A DNA stretch of 44,797 bases from positions 1 to 44,797 of the forward strand of contig CALUMK010000023.1 in the NCBI GenBank assembly GCA_944321735.1, written 5' to 3'. This document shows positions 35,101 through 44,797 of the stretch, piece by piece. The position numbers and the translations under genes were made by a program. The notes below the pieces were generated by a model that saw only the letters and a program-made list of their open reading frames with translations, was not told the DNA's origin and did no database searches. The DNA comes from an uncultured Bacteroidales bacterium (lineage in GTDB: Bacteria > Bacteroidota > Bacteroidia > Bacteroidales > P3). Position 1 is the first letter of the stretch, and every line of letters starts with the position of its first letter.

Positions 35101-37019
35101 ATGTCGCCTTGTCTCCAAGGGAGAAGTTCGTGCTGGAGGGCGTGCTGGAAGATGCCGACGGTATGCCGGTGGCTTCCGCTCAGGTACGCCTGACGGGTTA
35201 TGATACTTGCATGGCGTACAGCGATGCCCAAGGACGGTTCTCGTTTTCGGCCTACCAGGGGTCGGGCTATGTTCTGGAGGCGTTCAAGCCGCGTTTCGAG
35301 TTGTACGTGGCCGATTCCGTCAATTTGGACGGAGCCTTGGATCTGGGGGAAATCAGGATGCAGGATGCGTTGCTGGCTCCTTCGGATTTGCTGGCGGTTC
35401 CGCAGCCGGATGGCCGGATGCGCCTTTCCTGGAACCGGCCTGACGGCAACGAGGTGTTCCGTTACGACAACGGGGTCCCCAACCTGTTTTACGGTGATGA
35501 CGCGGCAACGGACAAGACCGTGCTGGGAACGGTGTTCCGCCGCCCGGCTTTGCTGCGTTCCATGAGCTGGATGACCATGGAGTACCAGGATATACGGCAC
35601 GAGACGGTCAATGTGTTCGTGTTCGATCTGGACAAGGACGGACAGCCTACTTCGCGTCTGTTGTATTCCAAATACGGCGTTCCAAATACGGATTCGGCCT
35701 GGACGACCCATGTGTTCGACACCTTGGTTTCCGCTCCAAACGGCTTCATGGTAGGCTTGAGTTATTACGAGGACGGCGAGGGCTATCTGGCCATTGCCAA
35801 CGACTTGCACACGGCCGGTTCCGACCCGGATTATCCTTTTGTGCCGGGGACGCAGTACTATACGGCGGATTACACGCGGGGCCAGTTCTCCACTTTGGAG
35901 TCGATGGATGCCACCTTTACCAATACCATGCTTATCCGGGCCGAGGGCGAAGTGACGGGATTGTACGGCTTCGAGGCGGACGAGGAGTCTTCGTCCCTGG
36001 TTTCCGCGAAGGCGCAGGTTCCTGAGATGGGCGCGATGCCCAAATCGGCACAGTCGTATGCGGTTTACCGGATGGGTTACGGCCAGGAAGAAGCCGACAC
36101 GGCTTGGATTGGTCTGGGCAATTGTCCGGCCTCTGACACTTTGTGGGTGGACGAGGATTTTGCCGGCCTTGACCGCGGGCTTTACCGTTACGGTCTGCGG
36201 ATGGTTTATTCGGGCGGCAGGATGTCGGAAGCGGCATTGTCCAACCTGGCTGCCAAGGATATGGATGTGGAATTGACATTGGAAGTTTCCACCAATATCG
36301 AGGGACGCTCGGCTCAGGGCGCGAAGGTGTCTTTGCAAAGCCTGGATTACCCGGAAGCGGCCTATCGTGTGGATTGGCCTGCACTTTCTGCGGTGGACAC
36401 GGTGATTATCGAGGGATCGTATGCCCTTTCTATCGATTTGGCGGGTTTCCATTCTGTCCGCGATACCGTGGAAGCCGTCCATGGCCAGGCGTTGCGCCTT
36501 TCCTACGTCTTGGAAGAGATTGTCTGCGTGCCGGAATCCTTGCAGGTGAGCAAGGATGCGTCTGGGAACTACGTGTTCACTTGGGAGGATGGTTGCGGGG
36601 CATCCAAGGCTTTGCAGGCTTACCGGGTATATCTGGATGATCAGTTCAAGGCGGAGACCGGGGAACTTTCCTATTCGTTCGGGCCTTTGCCGGACGGATG
36701 GCATACGGCCGGTGTCGAAGCCGTGTTCGAGTCTGGTTCCAGCCGGAGGGCTTTGCTGGATTTCCAAGCCGGGGATGTGGCGGTGGAATCCGCCGGCCAG
36801 GCGGGTGTCCGGGTAAGCCCGAATCCGGCCACTTCCTTCCTTTCTCTCGAAGGAGACTATGAGGAATGCGTGGTGCTGGACATGAACGGGCGGGTCCGTC
36901 AGGTCTTGCCTGCGGGTGTCAAGGAGCTGGGAGTGTCTGCGTGGGAATCTGGAATGTACCTGTTCCGTTTCCTCTTGCCCGATGGCAGGATGGAAACCTT
37001 GCGCGTGATTGTGCGCTGA
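32160..37019 (+). CDS. T9SS-exported giant adhesin-like protein (cluster gene 5, type B')
   Basis: The paralogue of cluster gene 2, about 1619 residues, with the same order of parts. After the signal peptide (MKRIAALLALCLLSG, then FLRAQ) comes a beta-propeller-like N-terminus (to about 265), two fibronectin modules, and a jelly-roll with DDWLVLPPVEL (about 455-610). Then follow a CARDB-like module, a jelly-roll, and two tandem carboxypeptidase-regulatory-like domains (GTVTAALGGQPMEGVRV, GVLEDADGMPVASAQV). A module starting FRYDNGVPNLFYGDD contains KYGVPNTDSAW, matching KEGVPNTDDQW in gene 2. The end is a type A sorting domain (VRVSPNPATSFLSL, VVLDMNGRV, GMYLFRF, RVIVR). The ATG at 32160 is preferred because CCAACCAAA precedes it as in sister genes; ATG 32145 is in frame. 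Gene 6 follows after 50 bp. Confidence 0.85.
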   Translation: MKRIAALLALCLLSGTFLRAQGDAYAFFTSSYRATVGFMDLEDPSSFATVPGALDQTSFVLAAEEAEGRVYAYTGLSFFNMVMPGAFSAVSLGEDAYYDEILAVYNTMDYLYYDMAYDRQAGRMYAIAGLRTDNLHWGSYLLEVDISEGDSCGTFRVLGRFAEDLCALDADEDGHVYGIGLSGMFYYVDPATAALTEVGPTGVLPSMTFQNMAFNPNDGFLYWSTVEQGGVPALYRVDALSGEASLVGAYPAGYDFVNALTIPFGGLSSVPGRLAGLSCQTEASQVVLSWTNPAEDEGGQALASLSKVEIFRDGQLVAAVEDGLAAGEACQHALENQPDGLHYYGVRACNADGNGRFSLVRCVVGYDVPAAVGNLQARAEDGTVSLSWDAPAGGKFGGRIDESSLQYRVVRYPDTVEWVIGESSFTDEGITVLDNYSYAVIPFTQHGQGPATRTGNMMVGEPHQGYFACDFSDARSWTPWTVIDANEDYAAWAYGEYLGKPGAVFQTGTNTADDWLVLPPVELEAGTSYMLRYEVGTLYFEFEEKLEIRLGNAPTVDALSRTLGTSSVLIDDPRSSNQSFTVDQSGVYYLAFRVVSEAPESAGLFISDVVLQPSLEMDVAVWDVDCPDYLKAGEETVVRTTIRNTGLNRSNSYSLSLVDAAGRVLASQNGVTLLNAGQESTVRLSYTPDQAGMQELRVVAGMEGDLLAANDSSFRIPVQVMESCGDYMPGTAGTMRQNGIPFSFAASSSASQIVYVAGEIGMEPGVVRRISLEYENANGMTETRPFRLYMANTDLSTLTGGWVPEEDFSLVFDDTVVFERFRNKVTLELDSTFVYDGGNLCLMAVAPVHSQFFGSFHYWVGYQRPGAARYWVYQDGESSYEFDFSQTGIISDNVPSISLWADHCAGAALSGTVTAALGGQPMEGVRVEILGKGISAVTGADGKWDMPYVPFADTVAVAFTCYAYADTVVVMDDFDADRVVDVALSPREKFVLEGVLEDADGMPVASAQVRLTGYDTCMAYSDAQGRFSFSAYQGSGYVLEAFKPRFELYVADSVNLDGALDLGEIRMQDALLAPSDLLAVPQPDGRMRLSWNRPDGNEVFRYDNGVPNLFYGDDAATDKTVLGTVFRRPALLRSMSWMTMEYQDIRHETVNVFVFDLDKDGQPTSRLLYSKYGVPNTDSAWTTHVFDTLVSAPNGFMVGLSYYEDGEGYLAIANDLHTAGSDPDYPFVPGTQYYTADYTRGQFSTLESMDATFTNTMLIRAEGEVTGLYGFEADEESSSLVSAKAQVPEMGAMPKSAQSYAVYRMGYGQEEADTAWIGLGNCPASDTLWVDEDFAGLDRGLYRYGLRMVYSGGRMSEAALSNLAAKDMDVELTLEVSTNIEGRSAQGAKVSLQSLDYPEAAYRVDWPALSAVDTVIIEGSYALSIDLAGFHSVRDTVEAVHGQALRLSYVLEEIVCVPESLQVSKDASGNYVFTWEDGCGASKALQAYRVYLDDQFKAETGELSYSFGPLPDGWHTAGVEAVFESGSSRRALLDFQAGDVAVESAGQAGVRVSPNPATSFLSLEGDYEECVVLDMNGRVRQVLPAGVKELGVSAWESGMYLFRFLLPDGRMETLRVIVR

Positions 37020-37069
37020 CATAGTATGTTTGTTAGACCAATTGATAACCAAAACAACAGTAAAACCAA

Positions 37070-39745
37070 ATGAAAAAGAATTTTCTTGCTTGCGTTTGCC
37101 TCCTGTTCTGCGTGGGGGCGCTGCAAGCGCAAGAGGGATTGCAGGACAGCAATCCTGCATTTTCCAAAGGTATGCCGGGGGCGGTTGCGATGCCCAAGCC
37201 CGCTGATGAGCTGGATGTCCCGCCGGTGACATTCCATGCCAGCGAGGGCGATTTCGTGTCCGTGGTTGCCAATAATTGGGCTTACGATCCGCTGAGCGGC
37301 CTTATTTCGATCATGGGCCCCTTGAATCTCCGTACTCCTTTGCGGACTCCGGGCGTGATTCTGGAACCGGGCCGTTACCGTGTCGGGTTCAATTACCAGG
37401 CGGGTATGTGCCGGGAAGGTGTGATGGGAGATATCCCGACGACTCTGATGTACTTGGCTCCGTTTTCCATCCGGATGCTGGATCATGACGGGGTGGTGGA
37501 CTATGAAGCGGGGACGGAAGTATACCGGAACCCGACGGCTTGCACGGGCGAGAACACCGTCGTGTATGATGAATTTTTCTTGGAATTGAAGGAAACGGAT
37601 ACGGTGTGCTTTGCCATCGTTCCCGATACCGTGCTTTCGGCCGACATTCCTATGTATAGCAACGACACGGTCCGCCAGGGGGGATTCTCCTTGGGCTTCG
37701 AGTTCATGAGCGTGGAAGCCATGTATGACTACGATGTGGCCGTGACCCGGGTGGAATCCGACTTGACGCATGTTTCTCCGGTAGGCCAGGTCAATGCGGC
37801 CCATGCTTTCCATACCTCGGTATGGAACAAAGGCACGGAGAGTGTCAATGCCGTTGTGTCGGCCTATTTGGTGGACGCTCCGGACAATGTGCTTGGAACG
37901 AGCGATCCGATAACAATCCCGGCTGACGGGCGGGAAGTGATCGCTACCGAGGCTGTCTTCTCGGGCTTGGCGGCAGGTTACAAGGGAGAAGTCGCCTTGC
38001 GGGTCGATATCGAAGGGCAGGAAGACAAGAACATGGAGAACAATTTCCGGTATTACAGCTTGTCGGTTTCTGATTCGGTGCTGACTTTCGACACTTTGAC
38101 GGTGGATTTGTTGGATGACGAGAGGACTTCGAACATAGGTAGCCAGTACAACTCCATTTCTTTCGGGGTCTTGTACACGCTTGTGGAGACTGACACCTTG
38201 ACTTCGTTCACCATAGGGTTCGGAGACGGGCAATACAGCTTGCAGAGGCTTTCTTTCTACCGTTGGAATGAAGAAACCGAGGCAGTAGATTACGAGTTGT
38301 TCTCCACGGAGTATTACCGTCCCGATAATACTTCCGGATTCCTGACGTTCCCTTGCCCGCACACGCTTCTGGAACCGGGGGTTTATTTGATAGAGGTGGC
38401 CCAGACCAGCGAGAACACCCATGCCGGCGTAGCCGCCGACGGGCAGGAAGACGGCATGTTGTACGTGACATCGACCGCGAGCGGACGCTTGAACCCGCAA
38501 GACAACTTCGGATTTGCCGCCATGCGTTTGAACTTCGGGCCGAGCCATGGGCAGGTGTTCGCCAACGATTTTGCCTTGTTGTCTATCGACAAGCCGGAAA
38601 ACACAGGTCTGTTCGCCCAGAACGAGAGGGTGGAAGCGACCGTGGTGAACCGGGGTACCTCCAGCGGCACGGCTACCGTTTATTGCGAGGTAGACGGGGT
38701 GTTGGCGGATTCCGCTTCGATTTCGCTGCAGCCCAACCGGCGCGGGACGGTATCGTTCTTTGCCGACTTGATGGCTACCGGGATGCATACGATCCGCTTG
38801 TCGGTCGACCTTCCCGGAGACCAGAATCCGGACAACGATGTTTTGAGCAAGGAGGTGGAAACCTTGTCCGATCCGGATCCCTATGTGATGGATTTCGAGT
38901 ATTGCGGCGATTTCGCCACGACGGGCTTCCAGCCTTGGATGGTGATGGTCCAGGACCAGAACAATACCATTTTCATTGACAATTGGAACATTCCCAATGA
39001 AGGGACGAACATGGGTTTCATGGCGGTGAATCCCGACCAGATCGCCCAGAGTTTCGCAGAGTGGTTCCCGATTCGTCAAGGTGCCAGGTTCGCTTTGACT
39101 TTGGCTGATGTGGACACTGCGATCATGAGTACCACGGCGAACGATGCATGGTTGATTTCGCCTCGCTTGGAAATGCCTGAGAGCGGTGCGCAGTTGTCTT
39201 TCATCGCCATGAGCATGATGGCGGAAGACGATAACGGTCCGGCCGAAGAGTCGTTGAATGTGATGATTTCGACGACGAACGCGCAACCGGCCTCTTTCGG
39301 GTTCCTTGCCAATTACGTGATACCGGCCATGAACCCGGATCGTTCAGACCCGGTTTACCCGTGGACCCGTTTCACGGTGGATCTTTCGGAATACAATGGA
39401 CAAAGCATTTATGTGGCTATTCAGGGACAGGCGCAGAACTACGGTTTTGTCATCGATGATATCCGCGTGGGAGCCAATGCGGGGAACGAGGCTGTTGACG
39501 GACAGACAGGCCCGGCAGTCAGCGCATATCCCAATCCGGTGACGGAGACTTTGAACATTTCCGCTTCCGGCGTTCAGATTGAACGGGTCCGCCTCTATTC
39601 GGTTTCGGGTGCTTTGGTGTACGATTCGGGTTCGCTTGCGGCGGAAGTGTTCCGTTACAATGCGGAATCTTTGGCTCCGGGCATCTATGTGGCCCGCGTG
39701 ACGACGGCCCAAGGCGTGTCTTCGGTCAAGATCGTGGTGCGTTAG
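37070..39745 (+). CDS. T9SS-exported adhesin-like protein (cluster gene 6, type A')
   Basis: The 891-residue protein has a signal peptide (MKKNFLACVCLLFCVGALQAQ). It resembles the C-terminal half of cluster gene 1: a jelly-roll with TDTLTSFTIGFGDGQ (about 350-480), a CARDB-like Ig module with VEATVVNRGTSSGTATVYCEVDG (about 515-600), and a cleaved-adhesin-like module starting DPYVMDFEYCGDF (about 602-805), with NDAWLISPRLEMP and FVIDDIRVG. The sorting domain ends the protein (VSAYPNPVTETLNI, VRLYSVSGALV, GIYVARVT, VKIVVR). It follows gene 5 by 50 bp and ends at a terminator, so genes 5 and 6 probably share a transcript. The leader is AACAGTAAAACCAA with no Shine-Dalgarno site. Surface adhesin or scaffold is inferred. 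Confidence 0.85.
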   Translation: MKKNFLACVCLLFCVGALQAQEGLQDSNPAFSKGMPGAVAMPKPADELDVPPVTFHASEGDFVSVVANNWAYDPLSGLISIMGPLNLRTPLRTPGVILEPGRYRVGFNYQAGMCREGVMGDIPTTLMYLAPFSIRMLDHDGVVDYEAGTEVYRNPTACTGENTVVYDEFFLELKETDTVCFAIVPDTVLSADIPMYSNDTVRQGGFSLGFEFMSVEAMYDYDVAVTRVESDLTHVSPVGQVNAAHAFHTSVWNKGTESVNAVVSAYLVDAPDNVLGTSDPITIPADGREVIATEAVFSGLAAGYKGEVALRVDIEGQEDKNMENNFRYYSLSVSDSVLTFDTLTVDLLDDERTSNIGSQYNSISFGVLYTLVETDTLTSFTIGFGDGQYSLQRLSFYRWNEETEAVDYELFSTEYYRPDNTSGFLTFPCPHTLLEPGVYLIEVAQTSENTHAGVAADGQEDGMLYVTSTASGRLNPQDNFGFAAMRLNFGPSHGQVFANDFALLSIDKPENTGLFAQNERVEATVVNRGTSSGTATVYCEVDGVLADSASISLQPNRRGTVSFFADLMATGMHTIRLSVDLPGDQNPDNDVLSKEVETLSDPDPYVMDFEYCGDFATTGFQPWMVMVQDQNNTIFIDNWNIPNEGTNMGFMAVNPDQIAQSFAEWFPIRQGARFALTLADVDTAIMSTTANDAWLISPRLEMPESGAQLSFIAMSMMAEDDNGPAEESLNVMISTTNAQPASFGFLANYVIPAMNPDRSDPVYPWTRFTVDLSEYNGQSIYVAIQGQAQNYGFVIDDIRVGANAGNEAVDGQTGPAVSAYPNPVTETLNISASGVQIERVRLYSVSGALVYDSGSLAAEVFRYNAESLAPGIYVARVTTAQGVSSVKIVVR

Positions 39746-39768
39746 TTCCAGGGATTCTTCCTGCATGA

Positions 39769-39804
39769 AAAAAAGGCAATCGTTGTAAAACGGTTGCCTT
39801 TTTT
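39769..39804 (+). terminator. Bidirectional terminator after the exported-protein cluster
   Basis: AAAAAAGGCAA / TTGCCTTTTTT stem, extended by CG/CG with a wobble pair, lies 24 bp after the stop codon of cluster gene 6. It has an A tract on one side and a T tract on the other, so it can serve both this gene and the convergent helicase gene. Confidence 0.85.
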
Positions 39805-39805
39805 A

Positions 39806-39868
39806 TTATCCCAAATCGGTCATTAGAAATAAAGAAAAGCACTTTTTCTAATGACCGATTTGGGATAA
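39806..39868. repeat. 63-bp hairpin repeat with perfect 24-bp arms
   Basis: Two perfect inverted copies of TTATCCCAAATCGGTCATTA... face each other across a 15-nt A-rich loop. The arms contain the same CTAATGACCGATTTGGG motif that ends the 197-bp element at 15678, but with GGGAT instead of GGGTT and AAA instead of GAC at the inner side. It lies in the spacer between two convergent genes. It is either the shortest member of the family or an element whose interior has been lost. Confidence 0.7.
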
Positions 39869-39892
39869 ATCAGGTCGGGGCGATTTTCCTCC

Positions 39893-42532
<2,640 letters not shown>

Positions 42533-42647
42533 TCTACGTGTTCTGTTTCTTGATTTTTGGGGCTGCTTGTCCGATTTTTGGTACAAGCTTTTGGGGAGAT
42601 TCACAATCCCCGTTTCAATGTTCAATTCCCTTTCTGGGAAAAGTCGG

Positions 42648-42655
42648 CAAATTTA
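42648..42655 (-). promoter_or_regulatory. -7 box of helicase promoter
   Basis: On the minus strand this reads TAAATTTG, fitting TAnnTTTG. Its predicted start near 42642 gives a leader of about 110 nt to the ATG at 42532, or about 17 nt to the alternative ATG at 42625. No clear -33 TTG was found at standard spacing. Confidence 0.45.
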
Positions 42656-42759
42656 CATCAAAAAATATTTGGGTCGAGGTCTATGTGAGGCCGAGGCGAT
42701 TTTTTCCGGACATGCTTAAGTATGGAACTGTCTCGGCATGGCTCAAGCGAGGGAGCAGC

Positions 42760-42790
42760 TTGGCTCTGCTCTCGACTTTCGCTATCTTTG
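42760..42790 (+). promoter_or_regulatory. Bacteroidota-type promoter of the membrane protein gene
   Basis: TTG at 42760-42762, a 20-bp spacer and TATCTTTG at 42783-42790 match the -33/-7 consensus. Predicted transcription start is near 42796, so codons before that in the open frame (from 42722) are not translated and the leader is very short. Confidence 0.7.
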
Positions 42791-42805
42791 CCTTGTTTTT
42801 CAAGA

Positions 42806-44383
42806 ATGCGAGTTATGGGAAAGCTTTCTACTTTTTGGGCTAAGTACAACATATTCAAGCATTGGCCACCTTTGGTGCAGGCATATCGGCAGAATGCATC
42901 CGGCATGGAAGCGAGTCTCTCGCAGAAGAGGTATCTCAAGTGGGGCAGCCTCATTCCCGTGATACTTTTTGCCATAGGCTGGTTCCTCTATTACCTTCCT
43001 TATTTTAAGCATCAGGCCGATATCAGTTTCTTTGCTTATACCGGCAATTTCGTCCAACCCTTTTTCGATGGCACATCCGCGCCTCGTATCAGTGAATTCC
43101 TTTGGCGTTTCGTATCCCAGTTCTATTTCAATACACCCTTGATTATAGCCGTTGTCGCTTTCTTGATGATAGGCTTCTGCATCACTTCTTGGGCAACTGC
43201 TGGTCCCTATACGCCTTTTCTGCTCCTTTTGTACTGTCTTTTGTTCCCTTCGGTCGACCCGGCGCAGGCCAGCATCGCTATCAGTCTATGGCTTAATATG
43301 GGGGCGTTGTCGATTTTTTTCCTGTTATTCCGACATGCCGCCCATCATCCTCGCGCCTGGACGCCCCTGATTATATTCCATATATATACAGCTATTGTGG
43401 GCGGGTTATTGTATTACGCCACGGGTCATTGGGCCTTGCTCTTTTGCATCGCTGTGGTCTTCTCTCATTTAATCGGTATTCCGATGGCTTTGGGCGACAA
43501 GAAGCAAGGGCTTTGGAAAATCCGTCTTTGGAACTTCGTCGTTTCCCTGCTCGTGACCGGGGCATTGACGGTTTGGTTATGGAGTATTTCGGTCGATGCC
43601 GGTTTCCAAGCCCCTTGGTATATTTGGATGGCTTTGATTGTTTTCGGCTTGGCTTGTATCCCCGGGATTCTGTTGCAAGCTTATAACAATCGGAAGATAT
43701 TTCTCTATGAATGGAACAAACGTCGGGGCATTCACGATGGCACGCCGGCTTTGGCTCCTTCGCACCATATCTTGCTGACCCTTGTGGCGGTAGGTTTCAA
43801 CTGCCTGGTCATGTTCGTTTTTGCCCGCAATCCGCTCGACCGTGCCTTGGTCAAAGCGCAGAACGCTGTGGTTCGAGCTGAGTACCAGGAAGCTCAAGTT
43901 GCCTGCCAGAGATTTTATGTCCATAGCGGCATGGAGCAGGGGGCTTTGAAGAAGCGTTATGAAAATGCCGCATCCTATCGCAAGATGGTCACATTGCGAC
44001 TTTACGCCAAACTTGCTCTTTTAGGGCAAGGTCGGCTTCCGGCAGCTTCTCTCGACACACTTATCCGTGCGCCTTATGTTTCCGATTCCTTGCGGATTTC
44101 GGCTCGCGACTTTGCTTATATAAAGGTATATGCCATGGTGGGACAGCCTTCGGAAGTGGTTCGGCTTATTTTGTCCGATGCTCGCAAATACGGCTTGCAG
44201 AACCGTTTTATGGAGCCTTTGGCTACCGCTTGCATGGCCACAGGTCAGCGGGAACTGCTTCAGGAAGTGTTGTATTACGCCAAGAAAACCCTGTATTCAA
44301 AACGCTTGTACTATCGATATAAAGACCGGGTGTCCAACGTCAGCAAAGGCAATTTGATTATGTCGGGGGATGCCGAGGAGTAG
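42806..44383 (+). CDS. Polytopic membrane protein of unknown function (resembles DUF6057 proteins)
   Basis: About 525 residues. After a short cytoplasmic start come roughly ten hydrophobic helices (LIPVILFAIGWFLYYLP, PLIIAVVAFLMIGF, FLLLLYCLLFP and others to about residue 345). A soluble helical C-terminal part of about 180 residues follows, with repeat-like helices (NAVVRAEYQEAQVACQRFY, ASYRKMVTLRLYAKLALLG) as in TPR-type domains. The overall layout recalls DUF6057 proteins of Bacteroidota, which I name from memory without a search. The start follows from the promoter at 42760-42790; ATG 42806, 42815 and 42905 are all possible. It diverges from the helicase gene and is followed by a convergent gene. 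No function is assigned. Confidence 0.7.
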   Translation: MRVMGKLSTFWAKYNIFKHWPPLVQAYRQNASGMEASLSQKRYLKWGSLIPVILFAIGWFLYYLPYFKHQADISFFAYTGNFVQPFFDGTSAPRISEFLWRFVSQFYFNTPLIIAVVAFLMIGFCITSWATAGPYTPFLLLLYCLLFPSVDPAQASIAISLWLNMGALSIFFLLFRHAAHHPRAWTPLIIFHIYTAIVGGLLYYATGHWALLFCIAVVFSHLIGIPMALGDKKQGLWKIRLWNFVVSLLVTGALTVWLWSISVDAGFQAPWYIWMALIVFGLACIPGILLQAYNNRKIFLYEWNKRRGIHDGTPALAPSHHILLTLVAVGFNCLVMFVFARNPLDRALVKAQNAVVRAEYQEAQVACQRFYVHSGMEQGALKKRYENAASYRKMVTLRLYAKLALLGQGRLPAASLDTLIRAPYVSDSLRISARDFAYIKVYAMVGQPSEVVRLILSDARKYGLQNRFMEPLATACMATGQRELLQEVLYYAKKTLYSKRLYYRYKDRVSNVSKGNLIMSGDAEE

Positions 44384-44428
44384 ATGGACTCTTGTGCTGC
44401 CTTGGCGTGATACATGCTTGAAGCCGGT

Positions 44429-44797
44429 TTATTCGACGGTTTTCCAGTCATCAATCGTCCCGGTCTGGGAAGAGAAGCTGGCGCCGATTTTAAAGAGCTT
44501 GCGCTTGTCTGCGGCGTAGGGTCTGGCATAGCCCTTGTCTTCTATTTGCTTCAAGGCTTCGTCCGCCGTGCCGTCCAATTTGAACTCGAAGATATAAACG
44601 TACTGCGGGGTCTCCACGATGCAGTCGGAGCGCCCCTGGCTCTGTTCCTTTTCTATGTAGGTGGCATAGACGCTCACCATCCGGAATATCAGGTAGAAGG
44701 TGTAGTTGAAGTAGCTTTCCCGTTCCTTCTGGTCTTCCTTGCGCCTTGCCGTGTAGGGGATGCTGGCCAGGAAGGAGGTGAACAGGTCGCGAATCGT
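44429..44797 (-). CDS. AAA-ATPase-like / PD-(D/E)XK nuclease family protein (3' end only)
   Basis: Only the last 122 residues lie in the window; the frame runs off the end without a start. The visible part is the C-terminal domain of the widespread Bacteroidota AAA-ATPase_like/PDDEXK_9 proteins: IRDLFTSFLASIPY, then ESYFNYTFYLIFRMV. The nuclease-fold core follows: GRSDCIVETPQYVYIFEFKLDG, with Asp then E-F-K as the D...ExK residues. Then come ALKQIEDKGYARPY and KLFKIGASFSSQTGTIDDWKTVE. These proteins are abundant and often mobile; their role is unsettled. The ORF starting at an internal ATG (44680) is only a fragment of this frame. Confidence 0.8.
   Translation of the reverse strand, partial: TIRDLFTSFLASIPYTARRKEDQKERESYFNYTFYLIFRMVSVYATYIEKEQSQGRSDCIVETPQYVYIFEFKLDGTADEALKQIEDKGYARPYAADKRKLFKIGASFSSQTGTIDDWKTVE

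Noticed and set aside
31977-37232. Minus-strand open frame of 1751 codons
   Set aside because: It is the in-register complement of cluster gene 5, has no signal peptide or domain, and is very rich in His, Arg and Pro as expected of an antisense shadow. The sense frame has clear domains and a sorting tail.
16354-39745. Search for gingipain (C25), metalloprotease or glycosidase active sites in the cluster proteins
   Set aside because: No C25 His-Cys arrangement, HExxH zinc motif or glycosidase signature was visible; enzymatic labels were therefore not given.
42722-42805. N-terminal extension of the membrane protein frame
   Set aside because: A well-spaced promoter (42760-42790) lies inside it, so these codons cannot be on the main transcript before the start site.
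44429-44680. Stand-alone 83-residue protein
   Set aside because: The frame continues upstream to the window edge with clear PD-(D/E)XK family similarity, so it is the 3' end of a larger gene.

Overview
The window looks like chromosomal DNA of a Bacteroidota organism, most likely order Bacteroidales, with a type IX secretion system (T9SS). The evidence is threefold. Many secreted proteins end in a T9SS type A sorting domain (PNP motif, then G-x-Y plus a basic tail such as KVVVR). Several genes carry the Bacteroidota promoter box TAnnTTTG. Most large genes have an A/C-rich leader instead of a Shine-Dalgarno site. The genus cannot be read from the sequence; Porphyromonas/Tannerella-like relatives are plausible from the dipeptidyl peptidase and adhesin content.

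Region 1 (1-8081, minus strand): recX, then a probable four-gene operon clc > dpp4 > queA > C1 peptidase. Its promoter is at 8051-8081, its terminator hairpin at 796-828, and a 119-bp palindromic repeat sits between the last stop codon and that terminator. Region 2 (8311-15398, plus strand): a T9SS-exported subtilase, mutS2, then upp and a CorC/CNNM-like transporter that end at a strong hairpin. Region 3 (about 15400-16350) is a scar. It holds an orphan T9SS sorting domain cut off exactly at a 197-bp structured element with perfect 21-bp inverted ends.

Region 4 (16354-39745, plus strand) dominates: six consecutive genes for exported proteins of 608 to 1561-1619 residues. They belong to two paralogous pairs (first/sixth and second/fifth) around a thioredoxin-fold CPYC protein and a fibronectin-type-III protein, giving the order A-B-C-D-B'-A'. 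Four of the six (A, B, B', A') share jelly-roll modules with a DW[IL]-x-SP-like signature resembling gingipain/haemagglutinin cleaved-adhesin domains. No catalytic site is visible in them, apart from the CPYC pair of the third, so they are probably surface adhesins or scaffolds. Region 5 (39893-44797): a PcrA/UvrD helicase, a divergent polytopic membrane protein, and the 3' end of an AAA-ATPase/PD-(D/E)XK protein cut by the window edge.

The main unexplained signals are: a dispersed repeat family with end motif CTAATGACCGATTTGGG (six occurrences, all intergenic); a 32-bp-periodic triple motif before upp; and the mirror-ordered cluster of exported proteins.
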